Counted from the first letter of the stretch, positions 25,823-35,608 are shown. The stretch: DNA of 64,000 nucleotides from Bradyrhizobium symbiodeficiens (GCF_002266465.3 NZ_CP029427.2:5892501-5956500), one strand, 5' to 3'. Program-made: numbers and translations. Notes: generated by a model from the sequence alone, not told the origin.

Positions 25823-27088
25823 TCAGAGGAAACGTTCGGGCGCAAATGGCGCCAGCGGAATCTCCGGCGGCTTGCCGCTCAGGAGCTGGGCAACGAGCCG
25901 GCCGGTACGGGCCGAACCGACCAGGCCGACATGGCCGTGGCCGAAGGCATAGACGATGTCGCGCGAGGCGCGCGCATGGCCGATGCAGGGAATGCCGTCC
26001 GGCATGCTCGGCCGGTGCCCGAACCAGGTCTTGATACGCGAGGCCGGAATGTCCTTCGGCAGTTTTGGAAACATGCTGAAGAGATGATCCCGCAGGATCT
26101 CGGCGCGCTTCCAGTTCGGCGCCGCCTCCAGGCCCGCGATCTCGACGGTGCCGGCGGCGCGCAGGCCTTTGTTGGTCCAGTTCACCACCATCTTTGCATC
26201 CGACGCCATCATCGAGCTGCGCGGACCCGATTCCGGATGCTCGATCATGACGTGATAGCCGCGCTCGGTCTCGAGCGGCAGCGGATCCCCGACCGATGCG
26301 GTGAGCCGTTTTGAATGCGCGCCGGCGGCGACGACCGCGGCATCGCAAGCGATCTCGCCCGTCTCGGTGACGACGGCCACGAGCTTGTCGCCGTTCAACC
26401 TCAAGCCGGTCGCCTTGGCGCGCACGTGCTTGGCACCGCCGGCGATCGCATGATTGGCAAGCGCTGCGACATAAGCACCGGGATCGCGACAGCGTCCGGC
26501 CTCTTCCACCACCACGCCGAAGGTGTAGCGCGGATGCAGATCGGGCTCGCGCTGACGCATCTCGTCGGCGTTGAGCTCGAGCCACTCGACGCCGACCTTC
26601 TTGCGCAGGCGCCAGCCGAGATCGTTGTCGAAATTGCCGCGCGACGGAAACACATGCATGACGCCGTTGCGCTCGACAAGCTCAGGTACGCCGGCTTCCT
26701 CGGCGAGCGTCCGGTGCAGCAGCGGCGCGTCCTTCAACAGGTCGCGGAGCGCAAAGGCGGTCCTCTCGACCCGCGCCTCGGTCCAGCCCGAGAGCAGATA
26801 TTTGACCAGCCAGGGTAGCGCCTTCGGCAAATACGACCAGCGGATCGCCAGCGGCCCGAGCGGGTCCATCAAATAGCCCGGCACCTTCTTCCAGATGCCA
26901 GGCTCGGCCGGCGGGATCACCGAATGCGACGACAGCCAGCCGGCATTGCCATAACTCGCTGCCTGTTCGCCGCCGGGCTCGCCAGGATCGATCAGCGTGA
27001 CGCGGTGGCCCTCGCGCAGCGCCTCGATGGCGCTGATCACGCCGACCGCGCCGGCGCCGATGATGGCGACGTGGCGGCTCCCTGACAT
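25823..27088 (-). CDS. D-amino acid dehydrogenase-like FAD oxidoreductase (DadA family)
   Basis: Four hundred twenty-one residues. The FAD Rossmann motif HVAIIGAGAVGVISAIEALREG (residues 6-27) is followed by VTLIDPGEPGGEQAASYGNAG, the DadA/DAO-type pattern. The C-terminal WFGHRPSMPDGIPCIGHARAS and YAFGHGHVGLVGSARTG are the flavin-closing motifs. Such enzymes oxidise D-amino acids to 2-oxo acids in the cytoplasm or at the inner membrane. It lies directly between a TPP enzyme and a racemase, so racemisation, oxidation and decarboxylation of one amino acid is a reasonable pathway. Confidence 0.88.
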   Translation of the reverse strand: MSGSRHVAIIGAGAVGVISAIEALREGHRVTLIDPGEPGGEQAASYGNAGWLSSHSVIPPAEPGIWKKVPGYLMDPLGPLAIRWSYLPKALPWLVKYLLSGWTEARVERTAFALRDLLKDAPLLHRTLAEEAGVPELVERNGVMHVFPSRGNFDNDLGWRLRKKVGVEWLELNADEMRQREPDLHPRYTFGVVVEEAGRCRDPGAYVAALANHAIAGGAKHVRAKATGLRLNGDKLVAVVTETGEIACDAAVVAAGAHSKRLTASVGDPLPLETERGYHVMIEHPESGPRSSMMASDAKMVVNWTNKGLRAAGTVEIAGLEAAPNWKRAEILRDHLFSMFPKLPKDIPASRIKTWFGHRPSMPDGIPCIGHARASRDIVYAFGHGHVGLVGSARTGRLVAQLLSGKPPEIPLAPFAPERFL

Positions 27089-27091
27089 CGC

Positions 27092-28753
27092 CTAAGCCTT
27101 CACCGCGGGCGCAAAATCCTTGCCGACCGAGATCGCCCTGGGATCGATGATGCAGTGAAGGATCGACGGCTTTCCCGAGGTCAGCGCACGCTCGAAGGCG
27201 GGTGCGAATTCTTCGGTGCGCTCGACGCGCTCGCCATGGCCGCCGAACGCCTTCGCGTACATCGCGAAATCCGGGTTCTTGAGCTGGGTGCCGACGACGC
27301 GGCCGGGATAGTCGCGTTCCTGGTGCATCCGGATGGTGCCGTATTGCGAATTGTCGACGATGATGACGACCAGCGGCGCGTCGTATTGCACGGCGGTCGC
27401 GAATTCCTGGCCGTTCATCAGGAAGCAACCGTCACCGGCAAAGGCGACGACGGTGCGATCCGGATATTGCCGCTTTGCCAGCACCGCCGCCGGCACGCCA
27501 TAGCCCATCGAGCCCGAGGTCGGCGCGAGCTGGGCAGCAAAACTGTGGAAGCGGTGATGACGATGGATCCAGCCGGCATAATTGCCGGCGCCGTTGCAGA
27601 CGATCGCGTCCTTCGGCAGGCGATCGCGCAGCCACGTCATGACCTGGCCGTACTGGAACGTGCCCGGCAGCTCGCGCGCCTTCTCGGTCCAGGCGAGATA
27701 ATCGGCATGCGCCTTGGCAGGCTCGCCCTTCCAGGCCACCGTCCCGGCAGGCTTGAGCGTCTCGACGGCGGCGGCGAACGCGGCGGGCGTCGCCTGGATC
27801 GCCAGCTCCGGCTGATAGACGCGGCCGATCTCTTCCGAGCCCGGATGCACATGGATCAGCTTCTGCTTCGGCGTCGGAATGTCGAACAGCGTGTAGGACG
27901 AGGATGGCATTTCCGACATGCGTCCGCCGATGAGAAGAATGACATCGGCGTTGTCGATGCGCGCCTTCAGGCCCGGGCTCGGCCCGATACCGAGATCGCC
28001 GGCATAGTGCGAATGATCGGCGTCGATCAGCGAGGCCCGGCGGAACGAGGTCGCGACCGGCAGGTCAAACCGCTCGGCAAAGCGCGCGATGCTCTTGGTC
28101 GCCTCATCCGTCCAGTGCGAGCCGCCGAGGATGACCAGCGGCGCCTTGGCGCCCGCAAGCATCGCGCCAAGCTTGTCGATATCGGCCGGCGCCGGCCAGC
28201 TCACGGCCGGCTCGATGCGCATGGCGTCGGCAACGGCGGCGGTTTCGGTCAGCATGTTCTCGGGCAGCGCGATCACCACAGGACCGGGGCGGCCCTGCAT
28301 GGCGACGCGGAAGGCGCGCGCCACCAGTTCCGGAATGCGATCGGGGCGATCGATCTCGACCGTCCATTTCGTCATGGTGCCGAACACCGCCTTGTAGTCG
28401 AGCTCCTGGAACGCCTCGCGCTCGCGCATGCCGGTATCGACCTGGCCGACGAACAGGATCATCGGCGTCGAATCCTGCATCGCGATGTGGACGCCGTGGC
28501 TGGCATTGGTCGCGCCGGGGCCGCGGGTGACGAAGCAGACGCCCGGCCGCCCCGTGAGCTTGCCATAGGCTTCCGCCATCATCGCAGCACCACCCTCGGC
28601 GCGGCAGATCATGACGTCGATCGGGCTGTCATGCAGCGCATCGAGCGCGGCGAGATAGCTCTCGCCCGGCACGCAGGTGACGCGCTCGACGCCTTGGGCG
28701 ACGAGCTGATCGATCAGGATCTGGCCCCCGGTGCGGGTGTTGCGGATGGTCAT
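27092..28753 (-). CDS. Thiamine diphosphate-dependent enzyme, acetolactate synthase / 2-oxo acid decarboxylase-like
   Basis: Protein of 553 residues from the ATG at 28753; upstream readings to 28990 lack family sequence. Domain order is the Pyr domain (residues about 8-175) with the catalytic Glu in MICRAEGGAAMMAEAYGKLTG, a central nucleotide-like domain (about 195-330) and the PP domain (about 365-545) with AFAGDGCFLMNGQEFATAVQ and VVIIVDNSQYGT, the GDG-to-N diphosphate motif. Some members with this layout decarboxylate 2-oxo acids, so the neighbouring DadA-like enzyme may feed it. Acetolactate synthase proper is less likely because no small regulatory subunit gene is nearby. Confidence 0.85.
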   Translation of the reverse strand: MTIRNTRTGGQILIDQLVAQGVERVTCVPGESYLAALDALHDSPIDVMICRAEGGAAMMAEAYGKLTGRPGVCFVTRGPGATNASHGVHIAMQDSTPMILFVGQVDTGMREREAFQELDYKAVFGTMTKWTVEIDRPDRIPELVARAFRVAMQGRPGPVVIALPENMLTETAAVADAMRIEPAVSWPAPADIDKLGAMLAGAKAPLVILGGSHWTDEATKSIARFAERFDLPVATSFRRASLIDADHSHYAGDLGIGPSPGLKARIDNADVILLIGGRMSEMPSSSYTLFDIPTPKQKLIHVHPGSEEIGRVYQPELAIQATPAAFAAAVETLKPAGTVAWKGEPAKAHADYLAWTEKARELPGTFQYGQVMTWLRDRLPKDAIVCNGAGNYAGWIHRHHRFHSFAAQLAPTSGSMGYGVPAAVLAKRQYPDRTVVAFAGDGCFLMNGQEFATAVQYDAPLVVIIVDNSQYGTIRMHQERDYPGRVVGTQLKNPDFAMYAKAFGGHGERVERTEEFAPAFERALTSGKPSILHCIIDPRAISVGKDFAPAVKA

Positions 28754-29700
28754 GTCGGCTCCCTCGGGGATCTGGCGATGCGCAGTTATTCGGGAACTGC
28801 GTAAGACAGGTCGAGAGAGCGCGCAAGGTCGAAAGGCCCTGGTAGCCTGCGCAGAGGTCATGCCCGTCGGTGCCCCTTGCACGACCGCCCATTCGCGATG
28901 ATATGACGATAACGATCGAGCGCACCCCCGGCGAGATGGGCCCCGGCTCTGCGGCGCACCGCTGAAGCAGCGCTGCTGCGTCCGGGGCACGACCTCTGTT
29001 CAATAGACACACCTTCACCATCTCGCGGCTTGTTTCGCCCGAGTTTTGCTGACCTCTTCACGCCCTCTCCGAAGAAAGGGCGCAGGGAAGGCCGGGTGCC
29101 GGCTGGCACCCGCAAGACCCCCGTGCGAACACATTGCACACGCAATGCACGAGGGAGACACAGGGCAGCCGATCATCCGGCCTTCCCTGCGCGATGTTTG
29201 ACGGCGTATGGCGCGCTCTCCCCGGAGACGAATTCCTGTTGTCTCCGTCACCCCGCGAATTGATGGTGCGCGTTGCCCGGTCGGGCTCGGCGCACCTCCG
29301 CAAAGGCTTGGCTGTAGCAACGACAGCCGGGACCACGCGATTTGGCCGTACGCATCAGCGCCGTTCGTCCGCACGACGCCTGGAGCTCACGGGGTTCATC
29401 CCGCCCTGCTCCCGCCTCTCGTGCACGACGCTGCCGCGTCCACCGCTCCCCGATCCGCGGCTCGTGACGACGTACGACCGCCCCTTTCGCCGGATCAGGA
29501 TGGGCGACACATACGCGGAAACCGAATTTCGGTAAAGTGGAATATTTTGGCCGAGGTTGATTGACCCAGCGCTGGCGTGTATCGCCCGTCGGGCAACGCA
29601 AGGTCTTGTAGCCCGGCATGCGTGGCCCGCGTGAGGGCGCTACCGAGCCTCGCCATCTTCGTCTACGGTCCGGCCGGACCACATCGTCGAGGACACCGGA
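28754..29700. repeat. Long non-coding interval resembling a dispersed bradyrhizobial intergenic repeat
   Basis: About 950 bases without a convincing gene. The stretch 29040-29540 in six-frame view gives only Arg/Ser/Pro-rich shadow peptides of the kind that recur as false hypothetical proteins in many bradyrhizobial genomes, and I recognise this type of sequence as a degenerate family repeated between genes. The remainder near 29550-29700 is the presumed promoter region of the racemase gene. Copy number was not measured. Confidence 0.45.
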
Positions 29701-30390
29701 ATGCAAACCATCGGCCTGATCGGGGGCATGAGCTGGGAGAGCACGGCGCTCTACTACAAGCTCATCAATGAGCGGGTCCGCGATCGCATGGGCAAGCTGC
29801 ACTCTGCCCCGCTGTTGCTGTATTCCTACGATTTCGAAGCGATCAAGCAGATGCAGTATGCCGGCCACTGGAGCGAGGCGGCGGTTAGCCTGGCGGAGGT
29901 CGCGCAGCGCCTCGAAAGCGCCGGCGCACGGGCGATCGTGCTGTGCACGAACACGATGCACAAGCTGGCGCCGGATATCGTCTCCAGCGTGACCGTTCCG
30001 TTCATTCACATCGGCGATGCGACGGCGCAACGGATCCGGGCGAAGGGCTACCGGCGCGTCGGGCTGCTCGGCACCAGGTTCACGATGGAGGAGGACTTCT
30101 ACATCGACCGGCTGCGCGCGCATGATCTCGACGTGCTGGTTCCTCCTACTGAGGCCCGCGCCGACGTGAACCGCATCATCTACGACGAACTCTGCCTTGG
30201 AGTTGTCGCCGATCCTTCGCGCCGCCGCTATCGGGAGGTGATGGCGGCACTGGTGGCCGCCGGCGCGGAGTGCATCATCCTCGGCTGCACCGAGATCACG
30301 ATGCTGGTCGGCCCTGACGACACCTCGGTCGAGACCTTCGACACCACGGCCATTCACGCCGAGACGGCGGCCGATTTCGCGATCGGGTGA
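29701..30390 (+). CDS. Aspartate racemase family protein
   Basis: Cofactor-independent Asp/Glu racemase of 229 residues. It starts IGLIGGMSWESTALYYKLIN, the typical YgeA/RacX N-terminus. The catalytic cysteines are in AIVLCTNTMHKLA (about residue 81) and IILGCTEITMLVG (about 194). The start is ATG 29701, with a weak GAGGACACCGGA site. It differs from the racemase at 25070-25813 and stands alone after a long non-coding region. Its substrate could be aspartate, glutamate or a broad range of amino acids. Confidence 0.9.
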   Translation: MQTIGLIGGMSWESTALYYKLINERVRDRMGKLHSAPLLLYSYDFEAIKQMQYAGHWSEAAVSLAEVAQRLESAGARAIVLCTNTMHKLAPDIVSSVTVPFIHIGDATAQRIRAKGYRRVGLLGTRFTMEEDFYIDRLRAHDLDVLVPPTEARADVNRIIYDELCLGVVADPSRRRYREVMAALVAAGAECIILGCTEITMLVGPDDTSVETFDTTAIHAETAADFAIG

Positions 30391-30527
30391 TGCGGCTTCG
30401 TCCGCCTGCCCCCTGCCGGACCTCGCGGGGATCGCCGACAGAGCGGGCGATCTTGAATGCTGCACTGCGGCCAAGATCGACGGAAGTCGCGCTTGATTTT
30501 TGGCTGTCCTTGCCCCACCCGAGAGCG

Positions 30528-30935
30528 ATGGCAAAGGACAGCAAGATCATCGCCGCCAACGCGGCCTTTTACGCCGCGTTTTCGACCGGCGATTTCGACG
30601 GCATGGAACAGATGTGGGCGGCCGACGACGCCATTTCCTGCATCCATCCCGGTTGGCCGGCCATCATCGGCCGCGCCACCGTGATCGGAAGCTGGCGCGA
30701 CATCCTGCAAAACCCGGAGCGTCCCCAAATCGTCTGCGCCGAGCCGCAGGTCATCGTCGACGGCGACAGCGCCCGCGTGCTCTGCATCGAGATCGTCGAC
30801 GGCACCGCTCTGGCCGCGGCGAACCATTTCCGCCGCGTCGGAGACGAGTGGCGGCTGGTGCACCACCAGTCGAGCCCGATCGCGCAGATAGTCGAGCAGG
30901 CTGAAGACGATAGAGCGAGCCACCGGGTGCACTGA
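30528..30935 (+). CDS. NTF2/SnoaL-like domain protein
   Basis: One hundred thirty-five residues from ATG 30528 (MAKDSKIIAANAAFYAAFST). The sequence follows the NTF2-like cone fold: two helices, DDAISCIHPGWPAIIGRATV, IGSWRDILQNPERP, then a beta sheet ending FRRVGDEWRLVHHQSSP. Close members are described as ketosteroid-isomerase-like or unknown; no catalytic residue is clear here. The earlier open stretch from 30387 lacks family similarity. It lies between the racemase and a convergent HAD gene. Confidence 0.78.
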   Translation: MAKDSKIIAANAAFYAAFSTGDFDGMEQMWAADDAISCIHPGWPAIIGRATVIGSWRDILQNPERPQIVCAEPQVIVDGDSARVLCIEIVDGTALAAANHFRRVGDEWRLVHHQSSPIAQIVEQAEDDRASHRVH

Positions 30936-30959
30936 CCGCGGCCGACACGCCGGCGTGAC

Positions 30960-31712
30960 CTACTGTGCATGGGGTTGTTTTTCCATTCTTGATTTGCCGG
31001 CAAGTTCCGACAAATCGTCCAGCACGCACCGCGCCGCGGAAAAATCATCATCCGCAAAGAACATGCTGCGGGTGATCACAACCGGAATGCCGGCGCGCGA
31101 GGCCGCGATCAGCCCATTGGCGGAATCCTCGATGGCGACGCAGTCGGCCGCGCCCAGCTTCAGCCGCGCCAGGGTTTCCAGATAGACGTCCGGCGCGGGT
31201 TTCTTGTGCCTGACGTCGTCACCGGCGACGATGGCGTCGAACCCTGCAGCCCAGCCCGGCCCCAGTGCCTGCGACAGCAGCGCATCGATATTGCCGTGCG
31301 AGGTCGTGGTCGCAACCGCAAGCCGCTGGCCGCGCGCCTTCGCCGCGGCGAGCAACTCGGCCACGCCGGGCCGCAACGGACAGCAGCCGGTCTCGACCAG
31401 CCCGGCATAATGCACGGTCTTGATGCGGTGAAGTTCCGCGATGTCCACGTCCGACAGAGGCGCCGCGCCTCCCAGCCGGGCGTGATAGGCGCGCATGCGC
31501 TCCTTGCCGCCGGTTATCCGCAGCAGGTCCTTGTAGAGGGCGCGGTCCCACTGCCAGTCGAGACCGTGGTGGGCGAAGGCGTGGTTGAAGGCCTGCCGAT
31601 GCAGCTCCTCGGTCTCGGCCAGGGTGCCGTCGACGTCGAGGATCAGCGCGGCGGCGCGCCGGATCAGTTCATTGGCGTCCGCCGGTGCGAAAACCGGCGC
31701 CTCTGCCCGCAT
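30960..31712 (-). CDS. HAD-superfamily phosphatase, CbbY/phosphoglycolate phosphatase-like
   Basis: About 250 residues from ATG 31712, which has GGGAGG 10 bases upstream; an upstream start at 31766 has no such site. HAD motifs are LILDVDGTLAETEELH (motif I, with helical cap after it), AVATTTSHGNID (motif II), RHKKPAPDVYLETLARL (motif III Lys) and CVAIEDSANGLIAASRAGIP (motif IV). The cap sequence LLRITGGKERMRAY is typical of CbbY, which removes phosphate from xylulose-1,5-bisphosphate, a Rubisco inhibitor. No Rubisco genes are present, so the real substrate is open. Confidence 0.88.
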   Translation of the reverse strand: MRAEAPVFAPADANELIRRAAALILDVDGTLAETEELHRQAFNHAFAHHGLDWQWDRALYKDLLRITGGKERMRAYHARLGGAAPLSDVDIAELHRIKTVHYAGLVETGCCPLRPGVAELLAAAKARGQRLAVATTTSHGNIDALLSQALGPGWAAGFDAIVAGDDVRHKKPAPDVYLETLARLKLGAADCVAIEDSANGLIAASRAGIPVVITRSMFFADDDFSAARCVLDDLSELAGKSRMEKQPHAQ

Positions 31713-31854
31713 GATCGGTGCCTCCCTGTGACAGCCGAACATCGCCCGGGGCATGAGGCGAGACAAATCGTAATATCTTTTGCCGGACCCAAAAATCTCT
31801 TATGAGCGAAGGACGCGCAGCTTGCGCGGGAACTTTCATCTGCACGGGAGACGC

Positions 31855-32697
31855 ATGCGGCTCTTCATCCTCGGCCTCGGCTACAGCGCCCGGCACTTCG
31901 CCCGCCAACACGGCGGCAGCTTCTCGCATATCGCCGGCACGGTGCGCGATCCCGCAAAGCGGGATGACCTCGCCGTCATCGAGGTGCACGGCTTTTCCGG
32001 CGGATCCCCCGCACGCGAGACGGTCGAGAGAGTTCGTGATGCCGACGTGCTTCTGGTGTCGATCCCGCCCGGCACCACCGGCGATCCCGCCATCGCGGCG
32101 TTCGGCGACGTGCTCGCTGGGGGCCGCCGTAGGATCGTCTATCTCTCCACCATCGGCGTCTACGGCGATCACGGCGGCGGCTGGCTCGACGAGAGCACCC
32201 CGCCGCAGTCGACGCTCGACCGCGCCCGCATGCGGGTTGCCGCCGAGCAGGCCTGGATGGACATTGGCGATACCGCGATCCTGCGGCTTGCCGGCATCTA
32301 CGGCCCCGGCCGCAACGCGCTGGCGACGCTGCGGGCGGGAACGGCCCGGCGCATCATCAAGCCCGGCCAGGTCTTCAACCGCATCCATGTCGACGATATC
32401 GCGGGCGCGATCATGGCCGCCATTCAACACGGAAGCGGCGGCATCTGGAACGTCTGCGACGACGAGCCGGCGCCGCCGCAGGACGTGATCGCCTATGCGG
32501 CTGAACTGATGCGCGTTGCGCCGCCGCCGGAAGAGGATTTCGCGACGGCCGAGATGTCGGCGATGGCGCGCAGCTTCTATGCCAGCAGCGCCCGCGTTTC
32601 CAATGCGAAACTGAAGCGCGAGCTCGGCGTCGCACTCGTCCACCCGACCTATCAGCGCGGCCTCGATGCGTTGTGGCACGCAGGCGAAGCACGATAA
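31855..32697 (+). CDS. SDR-family NAD-dependent epimerase/dehydratase-like protein
   Basis: Two hundred eighty residues from ATG 31855 with GGGAG upstream. The N-terminus MRLFILGLGYSARHFARQHG is a nucleotide-binding motif of the YeeZ-like extended/atypical SDR type. YLSTIGVYGDHGGGWLDES contains the Ser and Tyr of extended SDRs, and ILRLAGIYGPGRNAL is the substrate-side motif. FNRIHVDDIAGAI is also conserved. The YxxxK partner is not obvious, so catalysis may differ from true sugar epimerases. It stands alone on the plus strand. Confidence 0.82.
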   Translation: MRLFILGLGYSARHFARQHGGSFSHIAGTVRDPAKRDDLAVIEVHGFSGGSPARETVERVRDADVLLVSIPPGTTGDPAIAAFGDVLAGGRRRIVYLSTIGVYGDHGGGWLDESTPPQSTLDRARMRVAAEQAWMDIGDTAILRLAGIYGPGRNALATLRAGTARRIIKPGQVFNRIHVDDIAGAIMAAIQHGSGGIWNVCDDEPAPPQDVIAYAAELMRVAPPPEEDFATAEMSAMARSFYASSARVSNAKLKRELGVALVHPTYQRGLDALWHAGEAR

Positions 32698-32817
32698 GTT
32701 CCGGCATCTCCGACGCGTCCCAGACATACCCCGCTCGCGCTTGACTTCGCGCCGGTGCAGTCGTGATCTAGGCGTCCAGCGAGCCACTCTCACAACGAGC
32801 TCGCGCGGGAGGACATC

Positions 32818-33929
32818 ATGAACAAGACGATCGCTGTGATCGCGGCGGCGGCTACCGTCATCACATTCGGTACGGCCAACGCCGCGCCGCTGCCCGAAGC
32901 CAAACCCGACGACGTCGGTTTCTCCAGTCAGGGCCTTGCGCGCCTCGACAATTTCTTCGCCCGCGAGATCGCCGCCAAGCGCGTCCCCGGTGCGGTCGTC
33001 GCCGTCGCGCGCGACGGCAAGCTCGTGCACTACAAGGCCTATGGCATGCTCGATCCGGACAAAGGCACGCCGATGCCGGTCGACGCGATCTTCGCGCTGG
33101 CCTCGATGACCAAGCCGATGGCGGCGGTCGCGGGCCTGACGCTGATGGAGCAGGGACGGTTGCCGCTCCAGGCCAAGCTGTCCAATTACTATCCCGGCTT
33201 TGCCGACATGAAGGTCGGCGTGACCGAGGCCAACGGTTCGCTCAAGCTGGAGCCGCAGGCCACGCCGATCTTCATCCACGATCTCTACCGGCACACCTCC
33301 GGATTGATGTATGGCGGTCGCCCGGACTCATCGAGCCCGGTGGCACGGCAATACCCTGACGGCACAGCGCCGGCGATCGAGGGCGATACCCAGGCCTTCA
33401 TCGACCGCATCACCAAGCTGCCGCTGGCGCATCAGCCCTCGACCGAGTTCGAATACGGCTTTTCGATCGACGTGCTCGGCGCCGTCGTCGAGAAGGTGAG
33501 CGAGCAGAAGCTCGGCGACTATCTGGCCGCCAATGTCTGGCAGCCGCTCGGCATGAAGGACGCGACCTTCCACCCGACCGACGCGCAGCGCCCTCGTCTC
33601 GCCCGTCCGTTCGCCAAGGATCCGCTGACGGGCAAGCCGCAGGCGATCAAGCTGCTGGACACCCCGACCAAGTTCGATTGCGGCGGCGCGTGCTCGTTCG
33701 CGACGGTCGGCGACTACACCCGTTTCGGACAGATGTTGCTCAACGGCGGCGAGCTCGACGGCCAGCGCATCCTCGGTCCGAAGACTGTGCATCACATGAC
33801 GACCAACCATCTCGGCCCCGAGATCAAGAACGTCTCGTGGTCGTCGTGGGGACGGCCGCGCCCGGCGAGCTCAGGAAGTATTATCGCGAGCAGGTCCAGG
33901 ACATCGTCTATGGCGCGATGACGAAGTGA
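32818..33929 (+). pseudogene. Beta-lactamase (serine hydrolase) family gene with internal deletion
   Basis: The protein starts well: a Sec signal peptide (MNKTIAVIAAAATVITFGTA then NAAP), the catalytic SxxK in ALASMTKPMAAV (about residue 97) and FEYGFSIDVLG, the YxN-like region. After HHMTTNHLGPEIKN (33830) the reading frame changes and runs into an unrelated Arg/Ser tail, while the expected C-terminus (RLVVVVGTAAPGELRKYYRE and YGAMTK, stop at 33929) is found immediately in another frame. An internal deletion of roughly 45 residues, leaving a frame break, explains this. The lost part normally carries the KTG-like strand motif, so activity should be abolished. Confidence 0.8.
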
Positions 33930-33951
33930 GACCGGCTTGACTTGAACGAGC

Positions 33952-33980
33952 AAGGGCGGCCGATCGGGCCGCCCTTTGTT
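33952..33980 (+). terminator. Rho-independent terminator
   Basis: AGGGCGGCC (33953-33961) pairs perfectly with GGCCGCCCT (33967-33975) around a five-base loop, followed by TTGTTTGT. It lies between the convergent beta-lactamase remnant and dienelactone hydrolase genes and can serve both directions. Confidence 0.8.
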
Positions 33981-33990
33981 TGTCCAGGCG

Positions 33991-34878
33991 TCAGCTCAGG
34001 ACGCCGTACTTCTTGAACCACGCCTCGGCCTGCTTCCAGGCATCTTCCGCGGCGTCCTTGCGGTAGCTGCCGCGGTAGTCGGCATGGAAACCGTGCGGCG
34101 CCTCCGGATAGATCTTGAATTCGGCGGTCTTCTTGTTCTCCGCCAGCGCGGCCTTCATCTGCTCGACCTGTGCGACGGGAATGCCGGTATCCGCACCGCC
34201 ATAGAGGCCGAGCACCGGCGCCTTCATCTCGGGCGCGAGCTGCATCGGACTCTTCGGCCAGAGCGGATTGGCGGGATCGACCAGCGTGCCGTAGAAGGCG
34301 ACGCCCGCCTTGAGCGTGCCGCTGTGGGCGGCATATTCCCAGACCGTGCGGCCGCCCCGGCAGAAGCCGATGATGCCGAGCCTGGTGGCGTCGCCACCCT
34401 GCGATCCCGCCCACGCCGCCGTGGCGTCGAGATCGGACAACAGCTCGGCGTCCGGCTTGGCATTGACGACCGACAAGAGGTCCTTGATCTCCGAGATCTT
34501 GGTCAGGTCGGTGCCCTTGCGGAAATAATAGTCAGGCGCGACGGCGAACGCGCCGAGCTTGGCGAGGCGCCGCGTCACGTCCTTGATGTACTCATGCAGC
34601 CCGAAAATCTCCATCGCCACGATGATCACCGGCGCCTTGGTGTTGCCGGCGGGACGGGCGAAATAGGCGGGCATCTGTTCGGAGCCGACCTTGATCCTGG
34701 CGTCGCCGACCTGCAGGCCATTGGTGTCGGTCGCGATCGCCTCGGCGCGCACGGGCCCGGCCGCAAGCGTGTAGCCGGCGGCGACGGCCGCGGTGGCACT
34801 CATGAAACCGCGGCGCGAGACCGGGGCGATTTTCGTCAGCCCGACGACGTCCGAAGTCATGGTGGTCTCGAAGCTCAT
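33991..34878 (-). CDS. Dienelactone hydrolase family protein with Tat signal
   Basis: Two hundred ninety-five residues from ATG 34878 with AGGAAGGGA upstream. A twin-arginine signal (SRRGFMSATAAVAAG, about residues 20-34) ends near GPVRAEA, so the mature enzyme is exported folded. The alpha/beta hydrolase core has the catalytic Cys in LGIIGFCRGGRTVWEY (about residue 175), Asp in LYGGADTGIPVAQ and His in APHGFHADYRGSY. Family members hydrolyse dienelactone or other esters. Periplasmic location is unusual but recurs in secreted DLH proteins. Confidence 0.88.
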   Translation of the reverse strand: MSFETTMTSDVVGLTKIAPVSRRGFMSATAAVAAGYTLAAGPVRAEAIATDTNGLQVGDARIKVGSEQMPAYFARPAGNTKAPVIIVAMEIFGLHEYIKDVTRRLAKLGAFAVAPDYYFRKGTDLTKISEIKDLLSVVNAKPDAELLSDLDATAAWAGSQGGDATRLGIIGFCRGGRTVWEYAAHSGTLKAGVAFYGTLVDPANPLWPKSPMQLAPEMKAPVLGLYGGADTGIPVAQVEQMKAALAENKKTAEFKIYPEAPHGFHADYRGSYRKDAAEDAWKQAEAWFKKYGVLS

Positions 34879-35608
34879 CAATCGATCCCTTCCTGCTGCG
34901 CATGGTGCCCCCCCGGGGCGACGCATTCGCCAATAATCGCCAGCGAAACGCAAATCACCAGCCTGCGAGCACGCGCGCTTTCAGCAGGGCCCTGCCGTTT
35001 CTTCAGCGGCGCGGTCTCGGCCATCAGCCCATCGCGACAAAGTCCGGCGACCGCGGCACGCAGGAGGCTACGGTGGCGGCTCATGCTGCACGTTTGACGT
35101 TGACCGGCGCTGCTTGGTCGATGCCCAACGACACTCCGACATTCCCATCGCCGATGTGCCGGACTTAACCGTCTAGCTGCACCGCATTGCAACATCCGTT
35201 AACCGAAAAAACAGCGTTCTCTCCCGGCCGGCCGCACCGCCAGGTGCTGCACGTGATGCGCATCCGTGCGCGTTCGACACGCTCACTCGCAACAAATGGA
35301 TACCGCAGCCGCCGCAATGACACATCATGTTGCTCGCGCTCCGCATATCACCGACAACTGGACGCGAGCCGTCGTGATTTTGATTGAAATTTTCAGAGGA
35401 CTTGAGCCGTGCGATTTACTCGAACTTTCTTCGTGACACCGTAGTTCCACGGCCGGAAGTTCCATCTCCGCAACGGAGAGCTTCTTCCCACGCGCGGTCC
35501 GCCGTCCGGCAACGGACGAAGGGCCACGCACGAACTTCATTCTCGTCCCACACGGATTGCGCACCCCCAAGGCTCAATTGAATAAAGTCTATCCGATCTG
35601 GAATTGAA
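34879..35608. other. Divergent intergenic region before the MarR gene
   Basis: About 730 bases between the divergent dienelactone hydrolase and MarR genes. Only shadow reading frames are seen. The last 250 bases before the MarR start are AT-richer and should contain its promoter, but no operator palindrome could be fixed. Confidence 0.4.

Noticed and set aside
29015..29564. Several overlapping small open frames in the 29 kb gap as genes
   Set aside because: No ribosome sites, no domains and codon use unlike neighbours; better explained as a degenerate repeat.
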